Assembly (NCBI GenBank): GCA_900551115.1
Contig: URUY01000013.1
Location: 1 to 64,000 of the forward strand
Length of the DNA stretch: 64,000 nucleotides
DNA from: an uncultured Lachnospiraceae bacterium
Lineage (GTDB): Bacteria > Bacillota > Clostridia > Lachnospirales > Lachnospiraceae
Direction: 5' to 3'
Shown here: positions 16,463 to 25,762 of the stretch, in pieces
Layout of the letters: each line of letters begins with the position of its first letter
Position numbering within the stretch: the first letter of the stretch is position 1
Translations under genes and position numbers: made by a program
The notes under the pieces: generated by a model
Databases searched by the model: none
The model's input: only the letters and a program-made list of their open reading frames with translations
Told to the model about the DNA's origin: nothing

Positions 16463-17575
16463 TTATTGTAAAAGCTGCAATACCTGAGACGGTCTCTCGT
16501 TTGCCTGTGCCAGCATAGAGGTACCTGCCTGTGCCAGCACCTGATAGGTGGTGTAATTTGTCATTTCCTCTGCCATATCCACATCCATGATTCTGGAATA
16601 TGCAGCAGTCATGTTTTCACTGGTAATATCCAGGTTATTGACTGAGGATTCCAAACGGTTCTGATAAGCTCCCAGGCGGCTGCGTACAGAAGAAATGTAG
16701 TTAAGTGCGCCGCTCATTTTAGACAGTGCATCATCTGCCCCTTCTTTTGTACTCAAATCCAAATCCTTGATTCCCATGTTTCTCAGGCTTACTTCCGGAA
16801 TACGGACCTCCAGTATCTGTCCTTCATTAGAACCAATCTGCAGTCTCATGGCGCCGATACCGGTAGCATTAATATTGACATCTCCTATATTTGTGGTTCC
16901 TGCTGCCGCTACCGCACTTAAGTCAAATTTCATTTCAAATCCCTGACTGCCTTTTAAGGTAACTTCATTATCCTTAATTTCCGTTACGGCAAAATCATCG
17001 GGAAAGCCATCACCAAAGGCAGCTGTAAAAGAATCTATATTACCGTCCGCGTCATAAGTTACTGACACTCCTGTCACTTCATATTCCCTTGCGGAAACAC
17101 TGTCTGAACAGTAGCTTACTTTTACCGCTTCCACATCCGTATATGCCTTCAAATCAAATTCTCCGTTTAAAAGCTTCTGGCTGTTAAACTCGGTACAATC
17201 GGCAATTCTTTCTACTTCAGCACTCAGCTCGGAAATTTCATCCTGTACAAATTCCCTGTCCCCATCCGACATAGTGCCGTTACTTGCCTTTACTGCCAGC
17301 TCGTTCATACGCTGAATCATTTCATGAATTTCGGAAAGCGCGCCGTCTGCCGTTTCAATAATGGAAATACCGTCACTGGCATTCTCGCTTGCCTTTGACA
17401 GCCCTTCAAGCTGTGCATTCATTCGTTTTGCCATAGCAAGTCCCGCCGGATTATCCTTGGCATTGTTGATTTTCAATCCCGAAGACAGCCTCTCCAAAGA
17501 CTTTGCCAGCAAATCATCACTTCCGGAAAGTGCGTTATTGGATATCATTGCCGATACGTTATAATTAATTCTCAT
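16463..17575 (-). CDS. fliC: Flagellin
   Basis: A 370-aa flagellin: D0/D1 N terminus MRINYNVSAMISNNALSGSD with RLSSGLKINNAKDNPAGLAMAKRM, a short variable middle at about 160-250, and the C-terminal helix with RSRLGAYQNRLESSVNNL ending ANERPSQVLQLLQ. It is exported by the flagellar type III system and polymerises into the filament. I start it at 17575 (AAAGGAGC upstream) rather than six codons earlier; the ATG overlaps the end of the preceding gene by 11 bp. No export or hook genes are in this window. Confidence 0.96.
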   Translation of the reverse strand: MRINYNVSAMISNNALSGSDDLLAKSLERLSSGLKINNAKDNPAGLAMAKRMNAQLEGLSKASENASDGISIIETADGALSEIHEMIQRMNELAVKASNGTMSDGDREFVQDEISELSAEVERIADCTEFNSQKLLNGEFDLKAYTDVEAVKVSYCSDSVSAREYEVTGVSVTYDADGNIDSFTAAFGDGFPDDFAVTEIKDNEVTLKGSQGFEMKFDLSAVAAAGTTNIGDVNINATGIGAMRLQIGSNEGQILEVRIPEVSLRNMGIKDLDLSTKEGADDALSKMSGALNYISSVRSRLGAYQNRLESSVNNLDITSENMTAAYSRIMDVDMAEEMTNYTTYQVLAQAGTSMLAQANERPSQVLQLLQ

Positions 17576-20414
17576 ATTGATAGCTCCTTTCAATAGCTTC
17601 CTTCAATGCACCGATTGCCATGCCTGCTACCCTGTACAGCTCTTGCGTTTCCTCTTTTCCGCCGCCGTTTTCAACTAAAGCACTGCCTGCATTTGCTTTT
17701 ATAACCCGGATTCCAAGGACCTTCATACCTGCTCCCTGCAATCGGGAAGTAAATACTTCTGCTGTTTTTTCAAGAACGGCTTCTGATTCTTTGCCGGTTC
17801 CCGCAAAATAGCCGGAAACACTGCCGCTGCTTACGGAAAATTCTCCTGACAGATATCCGTAACTGATTGTATCCACCTTCACAGACAGTTTTCCGCTTTC
17901 TTTGGAATCATGTACCACCTTCAGATGGACAGCCGTCAGTTCTCCGTCAATCATCTGCGGCAGGTCATATTCTTCCTCCTGCAGGCCGCGCAGCCCCTGA
18001 ATATGAAGCTGCTTACAGACAAGCTGCATGGCTCTTACATCCAGGCTGCCCATTCCTTCCGCAAAGGTCATTTCTCTTGCAAGCTTTTCCTGTTCCGTCA
18101 TCAGCTCTTCATAGGCCTGCTGCACATGGTTTCTGTCTGAAAAAATATCCTCTACATTTTCAAAAACAGAAGCTTCTGTATGAAACTGCACAGCTTCTTC
18201 TTTTCCTTTTTGCTGCTTTGTGCCTGCCGTTTTATTTTCTGCCAGCTTTTTAAAGGGTCTTGCACCGTCCTTTAGAACAGCATCCGCAGCCAGCAGATTA
18301 TCTATGGTCACCGGCTCCTGCAGCTTCGTCAAAATATTTACTGCGTCATCGCCGACTTTGTTGATATCTCTTACCCCGGACAAAAGTGTTTCCTGATAAG
18401 CTGTTTCAATCTGGGTATCAATGGATACACCCTTTTCTGCCGCTTCCTTAAGGCTTCCAAAGCTTTCGTCTACCGAAACATCCACACCTCTTATCCTGCC
18501 GGTGCGTATGGCAGACAACAGATTTTCAAAGCTAAGCTCCGCCTGGCTGCTTACAAGCCTGCCGACTGCCGCGCCGTCTGATTTTTCAATTTGCCTAAGC
18601 AATCTGTAAATACCTATATAAGATTCCTTTTCCGCAGAAGTAATTTCTTTATTCTGTTCCATATTGTATAGGAAACGGCTGTATTCCGTGCTTTCCTCTG
18701 TATAAGTATCTCTTTCGGAAAGATAGCTATCCAACTCCTCCATAGCGGTCTTTAAGGGATTGATACCTTCTCTTATCATAGAGAGGACTGCTGAAGGCGT
18801 CATTTTCTCCACTACTCTCTGCACTACCTTATCCGCACCTTTTATGGCCAGCAGATTTTCTTCCGTAAGCTCCATGCGGCTATAGCTTAAGCTTCTGACT
18901 GCTTTACGGTTCTCGTCCGTAAGCTCCTGTCCCATATTTGCCAGTAACGCATCTACGTTACGGAAGGCTGCTTTAATGCTGTCACCCATATCCGCACGGG
19001 GGGTTGTCATCATGGTTTCATAGGCTTCCCCTGCCTGCCTAAACGCCTCCTGCAAGGATTTTCCGGTTTCATATACGCTTGTTACCGTCAGAGACTCACC
19101 CTGAGAAAGAATCCGTCCTAATGCTGCCGCAGGAAGATAAGGAATCTCTCCGGTTCTGGCCATCGTCTCCTTACAGATATCAGCAGGCGTGCCCGTAGAA
19201 AAATCAGTTCCTGCCTGCTTTTCTTCCAACGCCTTTAAGGCATCTATCATTTCCTCCATCGGCGCTGTATCTATGGAAAAACCGCTTTTCAGCAATTTTA
19301 TATTGGCTTCTAAAGTCATATGGAGCCTGATTTCCTCAAGCTGCCTTCTTGCTTTTATAGTTTCCGGGGCAGGTTCCATGGAAAGATTTTCCTGATATCT
19401 GTTTTCATATTCTGTCAGACAATCCGCTGCCCTGCGGTAAATACTGTTTTTCTGAGAAAGATTAGCCTCTCCTGCCGGACGGCCTTCCGCCAGCGCGCCG
19501 GCTATGGCTGTAAGAAGCTCCTCTTTTGCAGCAGGCAGTTTTACTTCCTTAAGCTCCTCTAACCGTTTTAAATTTTCTTCCGTAAACGGTATGCCTTTTT
19601 CAATCAGCCAGAAGCTGTCCTGTAAGGTTTCTTCTGTCACCGGATAACCGGCTTTTTCTATTACCGCTTCCACCTGCTTTTTCAGCTTGTCTAAATCAGC
19701 ATCCGATGCCTTCTGTGCATAGTAACCGGGTAATTCCTCTTGGAAATATCCTCTTCCCTGACGGTTCGCATCTACCGCACCTGCATGCTCTGCCATGTAT
19801 AAATTATCAATAACCGGCTCCATGTCATTTACTACCATATATTTCACAGCGCCTTCTGACAGTTCTGTCAGTTCTTCTCCTCTGGAAAATGCATCCATGG
19901 TCTGTTCTGCATTCTCCTGCGTCACGGGAACATCCTCTGCGGAAAAGATTTGTGCAAGCTGCTCTGCAAAAGCAGCACTGCCTGTTATTTCAGCCAGTTT
20001 GTCCATATCTATATTGTCGGTATAGCCCACTACATCCACACCGGCCTTAATCAGTTCTGCTTTTATGGTATCCACAATGGTTACAGCTGTTTCAATATCC
20101 ATATCCATGGGATTGTAGCCTTTTTCCTGCAATTTGGCAAAATCCTCATTAGACATAGAATTGGACATTACTGTCATATAGTTACGGTAGAGGGTAATAT
20201 CTTCATTCCCTGCTGCCTGCATCACTTCCTCTGCCGTCCTTCCGTGGACGCTGCGGCTTTCATAAAAGCCGTATGCAGTGTTATCCGTAACTGTTCCAGA
20301 AATGTCCAATGCATAACCGCCCTCCGTCCGGTTAGGAGAAGAGGCTGCGGTCTTGTATCCAGTTGTAACCTTGTCTACATTTGAAGATGGCGTATTCTGA
20401 AAAGTAATATGCAT
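17565..20414 (-). CDS. DUF6240-like flagellar-locus protein
   Basis: A 949-aa soluble protein ahead of flagellin. It has no signal peptide or membrane span. A short motif of the form (V/L/F)TxENL recurs at least six times (VTQENAEQ, FTEENLKR, LTDENRKA, LTEENLLA, LSFENLLS, VTIDNLLA), suggesting helical repeats. The last 110 residues (VHLKVVHDSKESGKLSVKVD, then LQGAGMKVLGIRVIKA) resemble the FliK hook-length C-terminal domain. I associate it with DUF6240 from memory of Lachnospiraceae flagellar loci. A role in export or hook length is inference. Confidence 0.65.
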   Translation of the reverse strand: MHITFQNTPSSNVDKVTTGYKTAASSPNRTEGGYALDISGTVTDNTAYGFYESRSVHGRTAEEVMQAAGNEDITLYRNYMTVMSNSMSNEDFAKLQEKGYNPMDMDIETAVTIVDTIKAELIKAGVDVVGYTDNIDMDKLAEITGSAAFAEQLAQIFSAEDVPVTQENAEQTMDAFSRGEELTELSEGAVKYMVVNDMEPVIDNLYMAEHAGAVDANRQGRGYFQEELPGYYAQKASDADLDKLKKQVEAVIEKAGYPVTEETLQDSFWLIEKGIPFTEENLKRLEELKEVKLPAAKEELLTAIAGALAEGRPAGEANLSQKNSIYRRAADCLTEYENRYQENLSMEPAPETIKARRQLEEIRLHMTLEANIKLLKSGFSIDTAPMEEMIDALKALEEKQAGTDFSTGTPADICKETMARTGEIPYLPAAALGRILSQGESLTVTSVYETGKSLQEAFRQAGEAYETMMTTPRADMGDSIKAAFRNVDALLANMGQELTDENRKAVRSLSYSRMELTEENLLAIKGADKVVQRVVEKMTPSAVLSMIREGINPLKTAMEELDSYLSERDTYTEESTEYSRFLYNMEQNKEITSAEKESYIGIYRLLRQIEKSDGAAVGRLVSSQAELSFENLLSAIRTGRIRGVDVSVDESFGSLKEAAEKGVSIDTQIETAYQETLLSGVRDINKVGDDAVNILTKLQEPVTIDNLLAADAVLKDGARPFKKLAENKTAGTKQQKGKEEAVQFHTEASVFENVEDIFSDRNHVQQAYEELMTEQEKLAREMTFAEGMGSLDVRAMQLVCKQLHIQGLRGLQEEEYDLPQMIDGELTAVHLKVVHDSKESGKLSVKVDTISYGYLSGEFSVSSGSVSGYFAGTGKESEAVLEKTAEVFTSRLQGAGMKVLGIRVIKANAGSALVENGGGKEETQELYRVAGMAIGALKEAIERSYQYEN

Positions 20415-20470
20415 GTATTCCGGTCCTCTCTTGCAGCTTCGGCAATCGGCTCTCCTTAAGGATAAAACCG

Positions 20471-20500
20471 AAAAAAGATGAACGTATCCTTACGTTCACC
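20471..20500 (-). terminator. Intrinsic terminator of glgB
   Basis: On the minus strand GGTGAACGTA-AGGA-TACGTTCATC forms a 10-bp stem with one wobble pair, followed directly by six T. It lies between glgB and the DUF6240-like gene, making the flagellin unit a separate transcript. Confidence 0.9.
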
Positions 20501-20536
20501 TTTTATTTCGTCATGCTTGCTCTTTTTCTTAACCCT

Positions 20537-22462
20537 TTAAAATATAAATACTGCTGCCGTATAAGGCGCCAAATCAAAGATAATGGAGTAATCTCTGTAG
20601 TTTTCCGGCTCGGCTTCTGCTTCCAGTACCGCCGGAATTATATGGCCGCTGCCGCCAAAACGTTCTTCATCACTGTTAAGTAAAAGCTTATATTTCTTTT
20701 TGGCAGGCACGCCCACCCGGTAATCCTCCCAGGTCATGGGAGTCATATTCAGCACAAAGAGAAGATTATTTTTTCCGGTTTCCGTTTTTCTGATAAAGCT
20801 GTAGGTACTTCTGCCTGCATCGTCAGCATTCAGCCATTCAAAGCCCTTCCAGCTGTTATCAATGGAATACATACAGGGATACTTCCTGTAAAGGGAAAGA
20901 AGCTCGCTTACATACGCCTTCAGTCCGCTGTTTAATTTCTCATTCAGTAAAAACCAGTCCAGCTCCCTCGCTTCGCTCCATTCCCTCTCCTGTCCGAAAT
21001 CCTGCCCCATAAACAGAAGCTTTTTACCGGCATGGCCAAACATATACGTGTAACCGGCTCGCAGATTGGCGTATTTATCTACATGATACCCGGGCATTTT
21101 ATTGACCATGGAGCATTTTAAATGTACCACCTCATCATGGGAAAGCGGAAGAATATAGTTTTCACTTTCATTGTAGCTCATGGCAAAAGTCATGGCATAA
21201 TGATTGTCTTTTCTAAAATAGGGGTCCAGTTTCATATACTCGCAAAAATCATGCATCCAGCCCATGTTCCACTTAAAAGTAAAGCCAAGGCCGCCGTCCT
21301 CCGGTCTGCCCGTCACCATGGGCCATGCCGTAGATTCTTCTGCAATCGTCATAAATCCGGGATACTTTCCCCGCACAACGGAATTCATATGCTTAAAGAA
21401 TTCAATTGCTTCCAGATTTTTGTTGCCACCGTATATGTTGGGACACCACTGTCCTTCTTTTTTACCATAATCCAGATACAGCATGGAAGCCACCGCATCC
21501 ACCCTGACACCGTCAATATGAAATTCCTTCCGCCAAAAGAGTACATTGGCTATCAGGAAATTCTTAACCTCTGTTTTGCCGTAATTGAAAATCTTGGTGC
21601 CCCATTCCGGATGCTCGCCCAGCCTTGGGTCCGGATGCTCAAATATACACTCGCCGTCAAAACAACCCAGTCCATGGGCATCCGTGGCAAAGTGTGCAGG
21701 TACCCAGTCCAAAATCACGCCTACGTCTATTTTATGCAGGCTGTTTATCAGATACATAAAGTCCTTGGGCGTGCCGTACCGCGAGGTTGGTGCATAATAC
21801 CCTGTCACCTGATATCCCCAGGAACCGTCAAAGGGATGCTCTGCAATCCCCATCAGCTCCACATGGGTATATCTCATCTCCTTTAAATATTCCACCAGTC
21901 TGTCAGCAAATTCCCTGTAGGTATAAAAACCCTCCGGTGTACCGTTCGGGTGCTTCATCCAGGAACCGATATGGCATTCATATATGGAAACCGGTCTCTT
22001 CTGAATATCCTCTTTATCCTGACGGCTCATCCACTTTTCATCACTCCAGACAAAGCCTTCCAGATTTGTGACCTTAGATGCCGTGCCGGGACGCATCTCC
22101 GCATAGTTGGCAAAGGGGTCTGCCTTGTAAAGCTTTTCGCCGTTTCCTGACGTAATCATAAACTTATACATGGAATTTTCTTCCACACCCGGTACAAAAA
22201 GCGTATGGATACCACCCGGCCCGATTTTCTCCATGGGATGACTTTCTTCATTCCAATCATTAAAGCTGCCGATTACATGTACTGCAGCCGCATTTGGCGC
22301 CCATACTGCAAAAAATACACCCTGTACGCCGTTTTCTTCCGAAAAATGCGCGCCCAGCTTTTTATAGATTTCATAATGTGTTCCCTGAGCAAATAAATAT
22401 TGGTCTACCTCGGAAATCATTACTGTTTTTCCCTCATCAGCTTTCAGACTTGCTTTTTCCAT
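20537..22462 (-). CDS. glgB: 1,4-alpha-glucan branching enzyme
   Basis: The 641 aa have an N-terminal CBM48 module (VFFAVWAPNAAAVHVIGSFNDW) and a GH13 barrel. The catalytic regions are visible: DWVPAHFATD, DGVRVDAVASML (nucleophile Asp), TIAEESTAW (acid/base Glu) and LPLSHDEVVH. It makes alpha-1,6 branches in glycogen. No other glycogen gene adjoins it. GGGAGG precedes the ATG. Confidence 0.97.
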   Translation of the reverse strand: MEKASLKADEGKTVMISEVDQYLFAQGTHYEIYKKLGAHFSEENGVQGVFFAVWAPNAAAVHVIGSFNDWNEESHPMEKIGPGGIHTLFVPGVEENSMYKFMITSGNGEKLYKADPFANYAEMRPGTASKVTNLEGFVWSDEKWMSRQDKEDIQKRPVSIYECHIGSWMKHPNGTPEGFYTYREFADRLVEYLKEMRYTHVELMGIAEHPFDGSWGYQVTGYYAPTSRYGTPKDFMYLINSLHKIDVGVILDWVPAHFATDAHGLGCFDGECIFEHPDPRLGEHPEWGTKIFNYGKTEVKNFLIANVLFWRKEFHIDGVRVDAVASMLYLDYGKKEGQWCPNIYGGNKNLEAIEFFKHMNSVVRGKYPGFMTIAEESTAWPMVTGRPEDGGLGFTFKWNMGWMHDFCEYMKLDPYFRKDNHYAMTFAMSYNESENYILPLSHDEVVHLKCSMVNKMPGYHVDKYANLRAGYTYMFGHAGKKLLFMGQDFGQEREWSEARELDWFLLNEKLNSGLKAYVSELLSLYRKYPCMYSIDNSWKGFEWLNADDAGRSTYSFIRKTETGKNNLLFVLNMTPMTWEDYRVGVPAKKKYKLLLNSDEERFGGSGHIIPAVLEAEAEPENYRDYSIIFDLAPYTAAVFIF

Positions 22463-22487
22463 GGAAATCCTCCCATCCTGCTGTTCT

Positions 22488-25400
22488 CTATATAAAATCT
22501 TTCTCTCTGAGGATAATCATATCCTCGTCATCATACCGTTTTGCCAACAGAATATCAAAGAAATGTCCCAGTGTTTTTCTGTTTGCATGCCGGATTGCTG
22601 CATCCAGGATTTCTTTTACCTCCGAAATGGTTACGGCATGGTCGCTGGTCTGTCTTTCCGCAATACAGGTATGCAATGCCAGCACGCCCAACTCGTCTAT
22701 ACTGTATTCCAGCTCTCTTACATATTTCTTTGCAAATGCAACCAGCATATCATTATCCAGGGCTTCAATGTCAATACGGATATTAAAGCATTCAGCAAGC
22801 CGGCTATCCTTTAAAATTTTATTCATGGACTTCTTTGTATCTTCCAAAATTACAATAAGTCCGCTATGTTCCTGCTCCAATGCCCCCGTCATCTGAGCAA
22901 GGGTTTCTGCTTTCAGCCTGCCCGCCTTTTGTATGATAAGGGCGCCGTTTACCAGCTTTCCAAAAACAGGTGCAATACCCTTATGATTTAGGGAATCTCC
23001 GGAAATTTTAGCAATCTTACCTGAAAAATTACTGTCGGTCTGCTGTATTTCCTTAACCAGATTCTTGGCAAGGGTCAATGTGTCCATTCCTTCTTCACCG
23101 GTAATAATTACGTTTCCGGTATAGGCAGCCATACTGATATTGTCAATTGCATATACAATCTGGTCTCTTGTAGCCTTACTTTGAATATAGGAGCCAAACA
23201 ACTGTCTTTCTTCAGGCGACATGGAACGAACCTTGTTTCCGAAAGCCTCTTTCTTCGTTTTCTTTCCTTGGGGTCTTCTTTCTTTGTCCTCTTCGGATTC
23301 TTCGTCCTCTTCCGGTTCCTCGTCTTCTTCCGATTCCTCGTCTTCTTCCGGTTCCTCGTCCTCTTCCGGTTCCTCGTCCTCTTCGGATTCCTCGTCCTCT
23401 TCGGATTCCTCGTCCTCTTCCGGTTCCTCGTCCTCTTCGGATTCCTCGTCCTCTTCCGGTTCTTCGTCCTCTTCTACTTCTTCCGCTTCATAAAGCTCCT
23501 CTGTTTCTTCCAAAGCTTCTGCTTCATCTGTTTCTTCGCTCTCTTCAGCTTCGTTAATTTCAGCAAAGGCTTCAACTTCTTCTATTTCCGTCAGTTCTTC
23601 CGCTTCATCAAATTCATCTGTTTCTGCAAATTCTCCTGCTTCTGCAAATTCGTCTGTTTCCGCAAATTCATCTGTTTCTGCAAATTCGTCTGTTTCCGCA
23701 AATTCATCTGTTTCCGCAAATTCGTCTGCTTCTTCGATTTGAACAAATTCTTTTGCTTCGTAAAGCTCCTCTGCTTCCTCGGGCTCTTGTATTTCATCTA
23801 TTTCAACAAGCTCTTCTGTTTCCGCTTCTTCAAACGCTTCCTCCCCAACAAATTCATCGTTTTCAGCAGTTTCGGCAAACTCGTTGTTTTCAGCAGCTTC
23901 GGCAAATTCATCGTTTTCAGAAGAATTATCAATTTCCGTATCTTCATCATTCTCAAGAACTACAAGGTCTTCACCGCTGTCATCTGTGTCAGAAGCCTGC
24001 AATTGCAGACCAATGCTGCCATTTCCTTTTTCAAGCTGTTCTAAAAGTCCGTCTCTGGCAGCCGCTTCAAATTCAGTGAACATAGCCCCCGTCTGCTCCA
24101 GCACACGCTGACGTACCGCCTCCATGCGCTTTTGTTCACTGTTCTTTTTCATCTTCTCCCATTCAACCAGAACATCCTCTAAACGAATCTGACCGGTAAT
24201 CTGCTTTTCTATCTGCTCAGACTCAGGCATAACCATGCTGATCTGACCGTCATATTCCATTCCCAGCATATTATCGAATTTTGTAAGTTTTTCCTCCGCA
24301 TGCTGCTTTGTCATATCCTCTGCAGCAGGAACAGGCTGCTGTTTTACCTGTGCCGCTTCTGTATCCGTATCGGCATCCTTACCGGTATCCTCTCCCAGAT
24401 TCTCTTTTTTCATTTCTTCCATAATCTGAGTTGCCGTAACGTCAAGCTCCCCCGTCTCACCAAAGAAAACCTCTTCAACCTTTGTCTCTTCCGGCTCAAC
24501 AGGCTCTTCCTCTCCTTCATCATCCGGCAAGTCAATGATATCGGTATCGGAATTCAGAAGAGGTGCAATAATTGCCCTTGTAACAGAATCCATCTGCTGT
24601 TTTTCCGGGGACAGCTCTTTTAAATCAGCATCCGCCGTCTTTTCAGAAACAACAGCTTCTTCCGAAACGGTATCTCCTTCCGTCACTGCTTCAGAGACTG
24701 CTTTTGCATAGACATTTTCTTCTTCAGTACGGGCAATCTCTTCCGGGGCAGGGCCTTCCCAAAGCTCCTTCATATTTTCTGCAAGCTCTTTCTGCATATT
24801 TATTGTGTCATATTGCCCTACATTCATTAATTTTATCTGAATATCCAAATCTTGCCCTGGAAGTTCCTTGGTCGGCGCCTCTGCTAAACCCATTTCCTCC
24901 GGTACCGCTGCAGCTCTTCTCTCTGCAGCTACCGTTTCTTCCGGTTGGCTAAAGCCCTTCATCTGATTATATTTTGCCTGTTGATCCGCCGTCAGCGGCT
25001 CATGAAGTTTCTTTAACTCCATAGCCTTTAAAACATATTTTCCCTCGCCAAACCAAACTATCAGTTCGTCACATTCTTCAACGCACTTGGTAGCAAGACC
25101 TATTCTGTGATATAAATAAGCCAGTTCATAAGCCCACTTTTCGGTATAATCCTTGCTCTTTAGCTCCTCCAATACCGCAATACGCTCCTCTAAACTGACA
25201 TCCTGCGCCTCATACAGCTTATATTGCAGCACATAGCGCCCACTGTCTTTAGATGCCACCTGTACAAACTCTTTATAATATTCTACCGCCTGCACAAACT
25301 CTCCCATCTTAATGGAAAGCTCACAAAGAGAGTACACAATAGAGCGTCCTCCCGGATGTCTGTCGTATGCTAAAAGCAGCATATCTCTGGCATCTTCAAA

Positions 25401-25565
25401 ACGACGGTTAATTTTATATAAATCGCTGATGGTACACAGCATCATAACGCTTTTTACACGACGCCAGTCAATCGTATCTGCAATAGCAGCGGCGTCCACA
25501 TATTCGCCCTTTGCGATAAGGGTTTTAATTTCTTCTGATCTGATTTTATATTCGTATTTATCCAC
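22488..25565 (-). CDS. Acidic-repeat protein with N-terminal helical repeats and a C-terminal AAA+-like domain lacking Walker residues
   Basis: Residues 1-200 of 1025 are TPR-like helical hairpins (DARDMLLLAYDRHPGG, AVEYYKEFV). Residues 250-580 are acidic and disordered. Residues 610-650 hold ETDEFA repeats and about 700-765 hold [P/S]EEDEE repeats. Residues 781-1025 look like a CbbX/SpoVK-type AAA+ fold, but Walker A reads TGEEGMDTLTL without the GKT and Walker B reads LIIQKAG without Asp-Glu. ATP hydrolysis is therefore unlikely; a scaffold or sensing role is inference. It lies 25 bp upstream of glgB. Confidence 0.75.
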   Translation of the reverse strand: MDKYEYKIRSEEIKTLIAKGEYVDAAAIADTIDWRRVKSVMMLCTISDLYKINRRFEDARDMLLLAYDRHPGGRSIVYSLCELSIKMGEFVQAVEYYKEFVQVASKDSGRYVLQYKLYEAQDVSLEERIAVLEELKSKDYTEKWAYELAYLYHRIGLATKCVEECDELIVWFGEGKYVLKAMELKKLHEPLTADQQAKYNQMKGFSQPEETVAAERRAAAVPEEMGLAEAPTKELPGQDLDIQIKLMNVGQYDTINMQKELAENMKELWEGPAPEEIARTEEENVYAKAVSEAVTEGDTVSEEAVVSEKTADADLKELSPEKQQMDSVTRAIIAPLLNSDTDIIDLPDDEGEEEPVEPEETKVEEVFFGETGELDVTATQIMEEMKKENLGEDTGKDADTDTEAAQVKQQPVPAAEDMTKQHAEEKLTKFDNMLGMEYDGQISMVMPESEQIEKQITGQIRLEDVLVEWEKMKKNSEQKRMEAVRQRVLEQTGAMFTEFEAAARDGLLEQLEKGNGSIGLQLQASDTDDSGEDLVVLENDEDTEIDNSSENDEFAEAAENNEFAETAENDEFVGEEAFEEAETEELVEIDEIQEPEEAEELYEAKEFVQIEEADEFAETDEFAETDEFAETDEFAETDEFAEAGEFAETDEFDEAEELTEIEEVEAFAEINEAEESEETDEAEALEETEELYEAEEVEEDEEPEEDEESEEDEEPEEDEESEEDEESEEDEEPEEDEEPEEDEESEEDEEPEEDEESEEDKERRPQGKKTKKEAFGNKVRSMSPEERQLFGSYIQSKATRDQIVYAIDNISMAAYTGNVIITGEEGMDTLTLAKNLVKEIQQTDSNFSGKIAKISGDSLNHKGIAPVFGKLVNGALIIQKAGRLKAETLAQMTGALEQEHSGLIVILEDTKKSMNKILKDSRLAECFNIRIDIEALDNDMLVAFAKKYVRELEYSIDELGVLALHTCIAERQTSDHAVTISEVKEILDAAIRHANRKTLGHFFDILLAKRYDDEDMIILREKDFI
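23285..23475. repeat. 18-bp tandem coding repeat, about 10 units ([P/S]EEDEE)
   Basis: About ten units built on TCCTCGTCCTCTTCCGGT or its TCGGAT variant encode alternating EEDEEP and EEDEES hexapeptides on the minus strand. The near identity at DNA level marks it as prone to length change between strains. Confidence 0.9.
23610..23735. repeat. 18-bp tandem coding repeat, 6-7 units (ETDEFA)
   Basis: Units of the type TCTGTTTCCGCAAATTCA encode ETDEFA on the minus strand, with an EAGEFA variant. Units alternate in their third codon positions. A looser 3-copy NDEFAE series lies at about 23840-23940. Confidence 0.88.
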
Positions 25566-25673
25566 GGTAGCTGCCTCTCTTAATAGATATTACCGATTTG
25601 CATTTTCCTTTACGAAAGTGTAAAATAACCCACTATTCACCTTCTAAGTTTATCATAATCTGCCGTGTAATGT

Positions 25674-25732
25674 CAAAAAAATATCGAGGGAAATGCACAA
25701 AAAATACAAGATGTTGTGCATTTCCTCGATAT
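25674..25732 (-). terminator. Strong intrinsic terminator after the zinc-ribbon protein gene
   Basis: An 18-bp stem with a single bulged base (ATATCGAGG... / ...CCTCGATAT, 25681-25732) is followed on the minus strand by seven T. It ends the transcript of the two genes at 25763-28158. A TTGACA at 25671-25676 immediately beyond may start the next unit, but its -10 is poor. Confidence 0.88.
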
Positions 25733-25762
25733 TAGGTTACCATATGTCGTAATTTAGCGCAT

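Noticed and set aside
20415..20470. SigD-type flagellar promoter before the DUF6240-like gene
   Set aside because: GCCGATTG resembles the -10 but no TAAA lies 14-16 bp upstream, so I do not call it.
21122..21886. 254-codon plus-strand frame
   Set aside because: Antisense shadow of glgB, whose protein is fully recognisable.
23285..23735. CRISPR array
   Set aside because: The repeats are in-frame 18-bp coding repeats with no spacers, and no cas gene is present.
23181..24044. 287-codon plus-strand frame opposite the acidic protein
   Set aside because: It is the mirror of the GAA/GAC-rich repeats, giving a meaningless Phe/Leu/Arg pattern. No ribosome binding site; the minus-strand gene explains the DNA.
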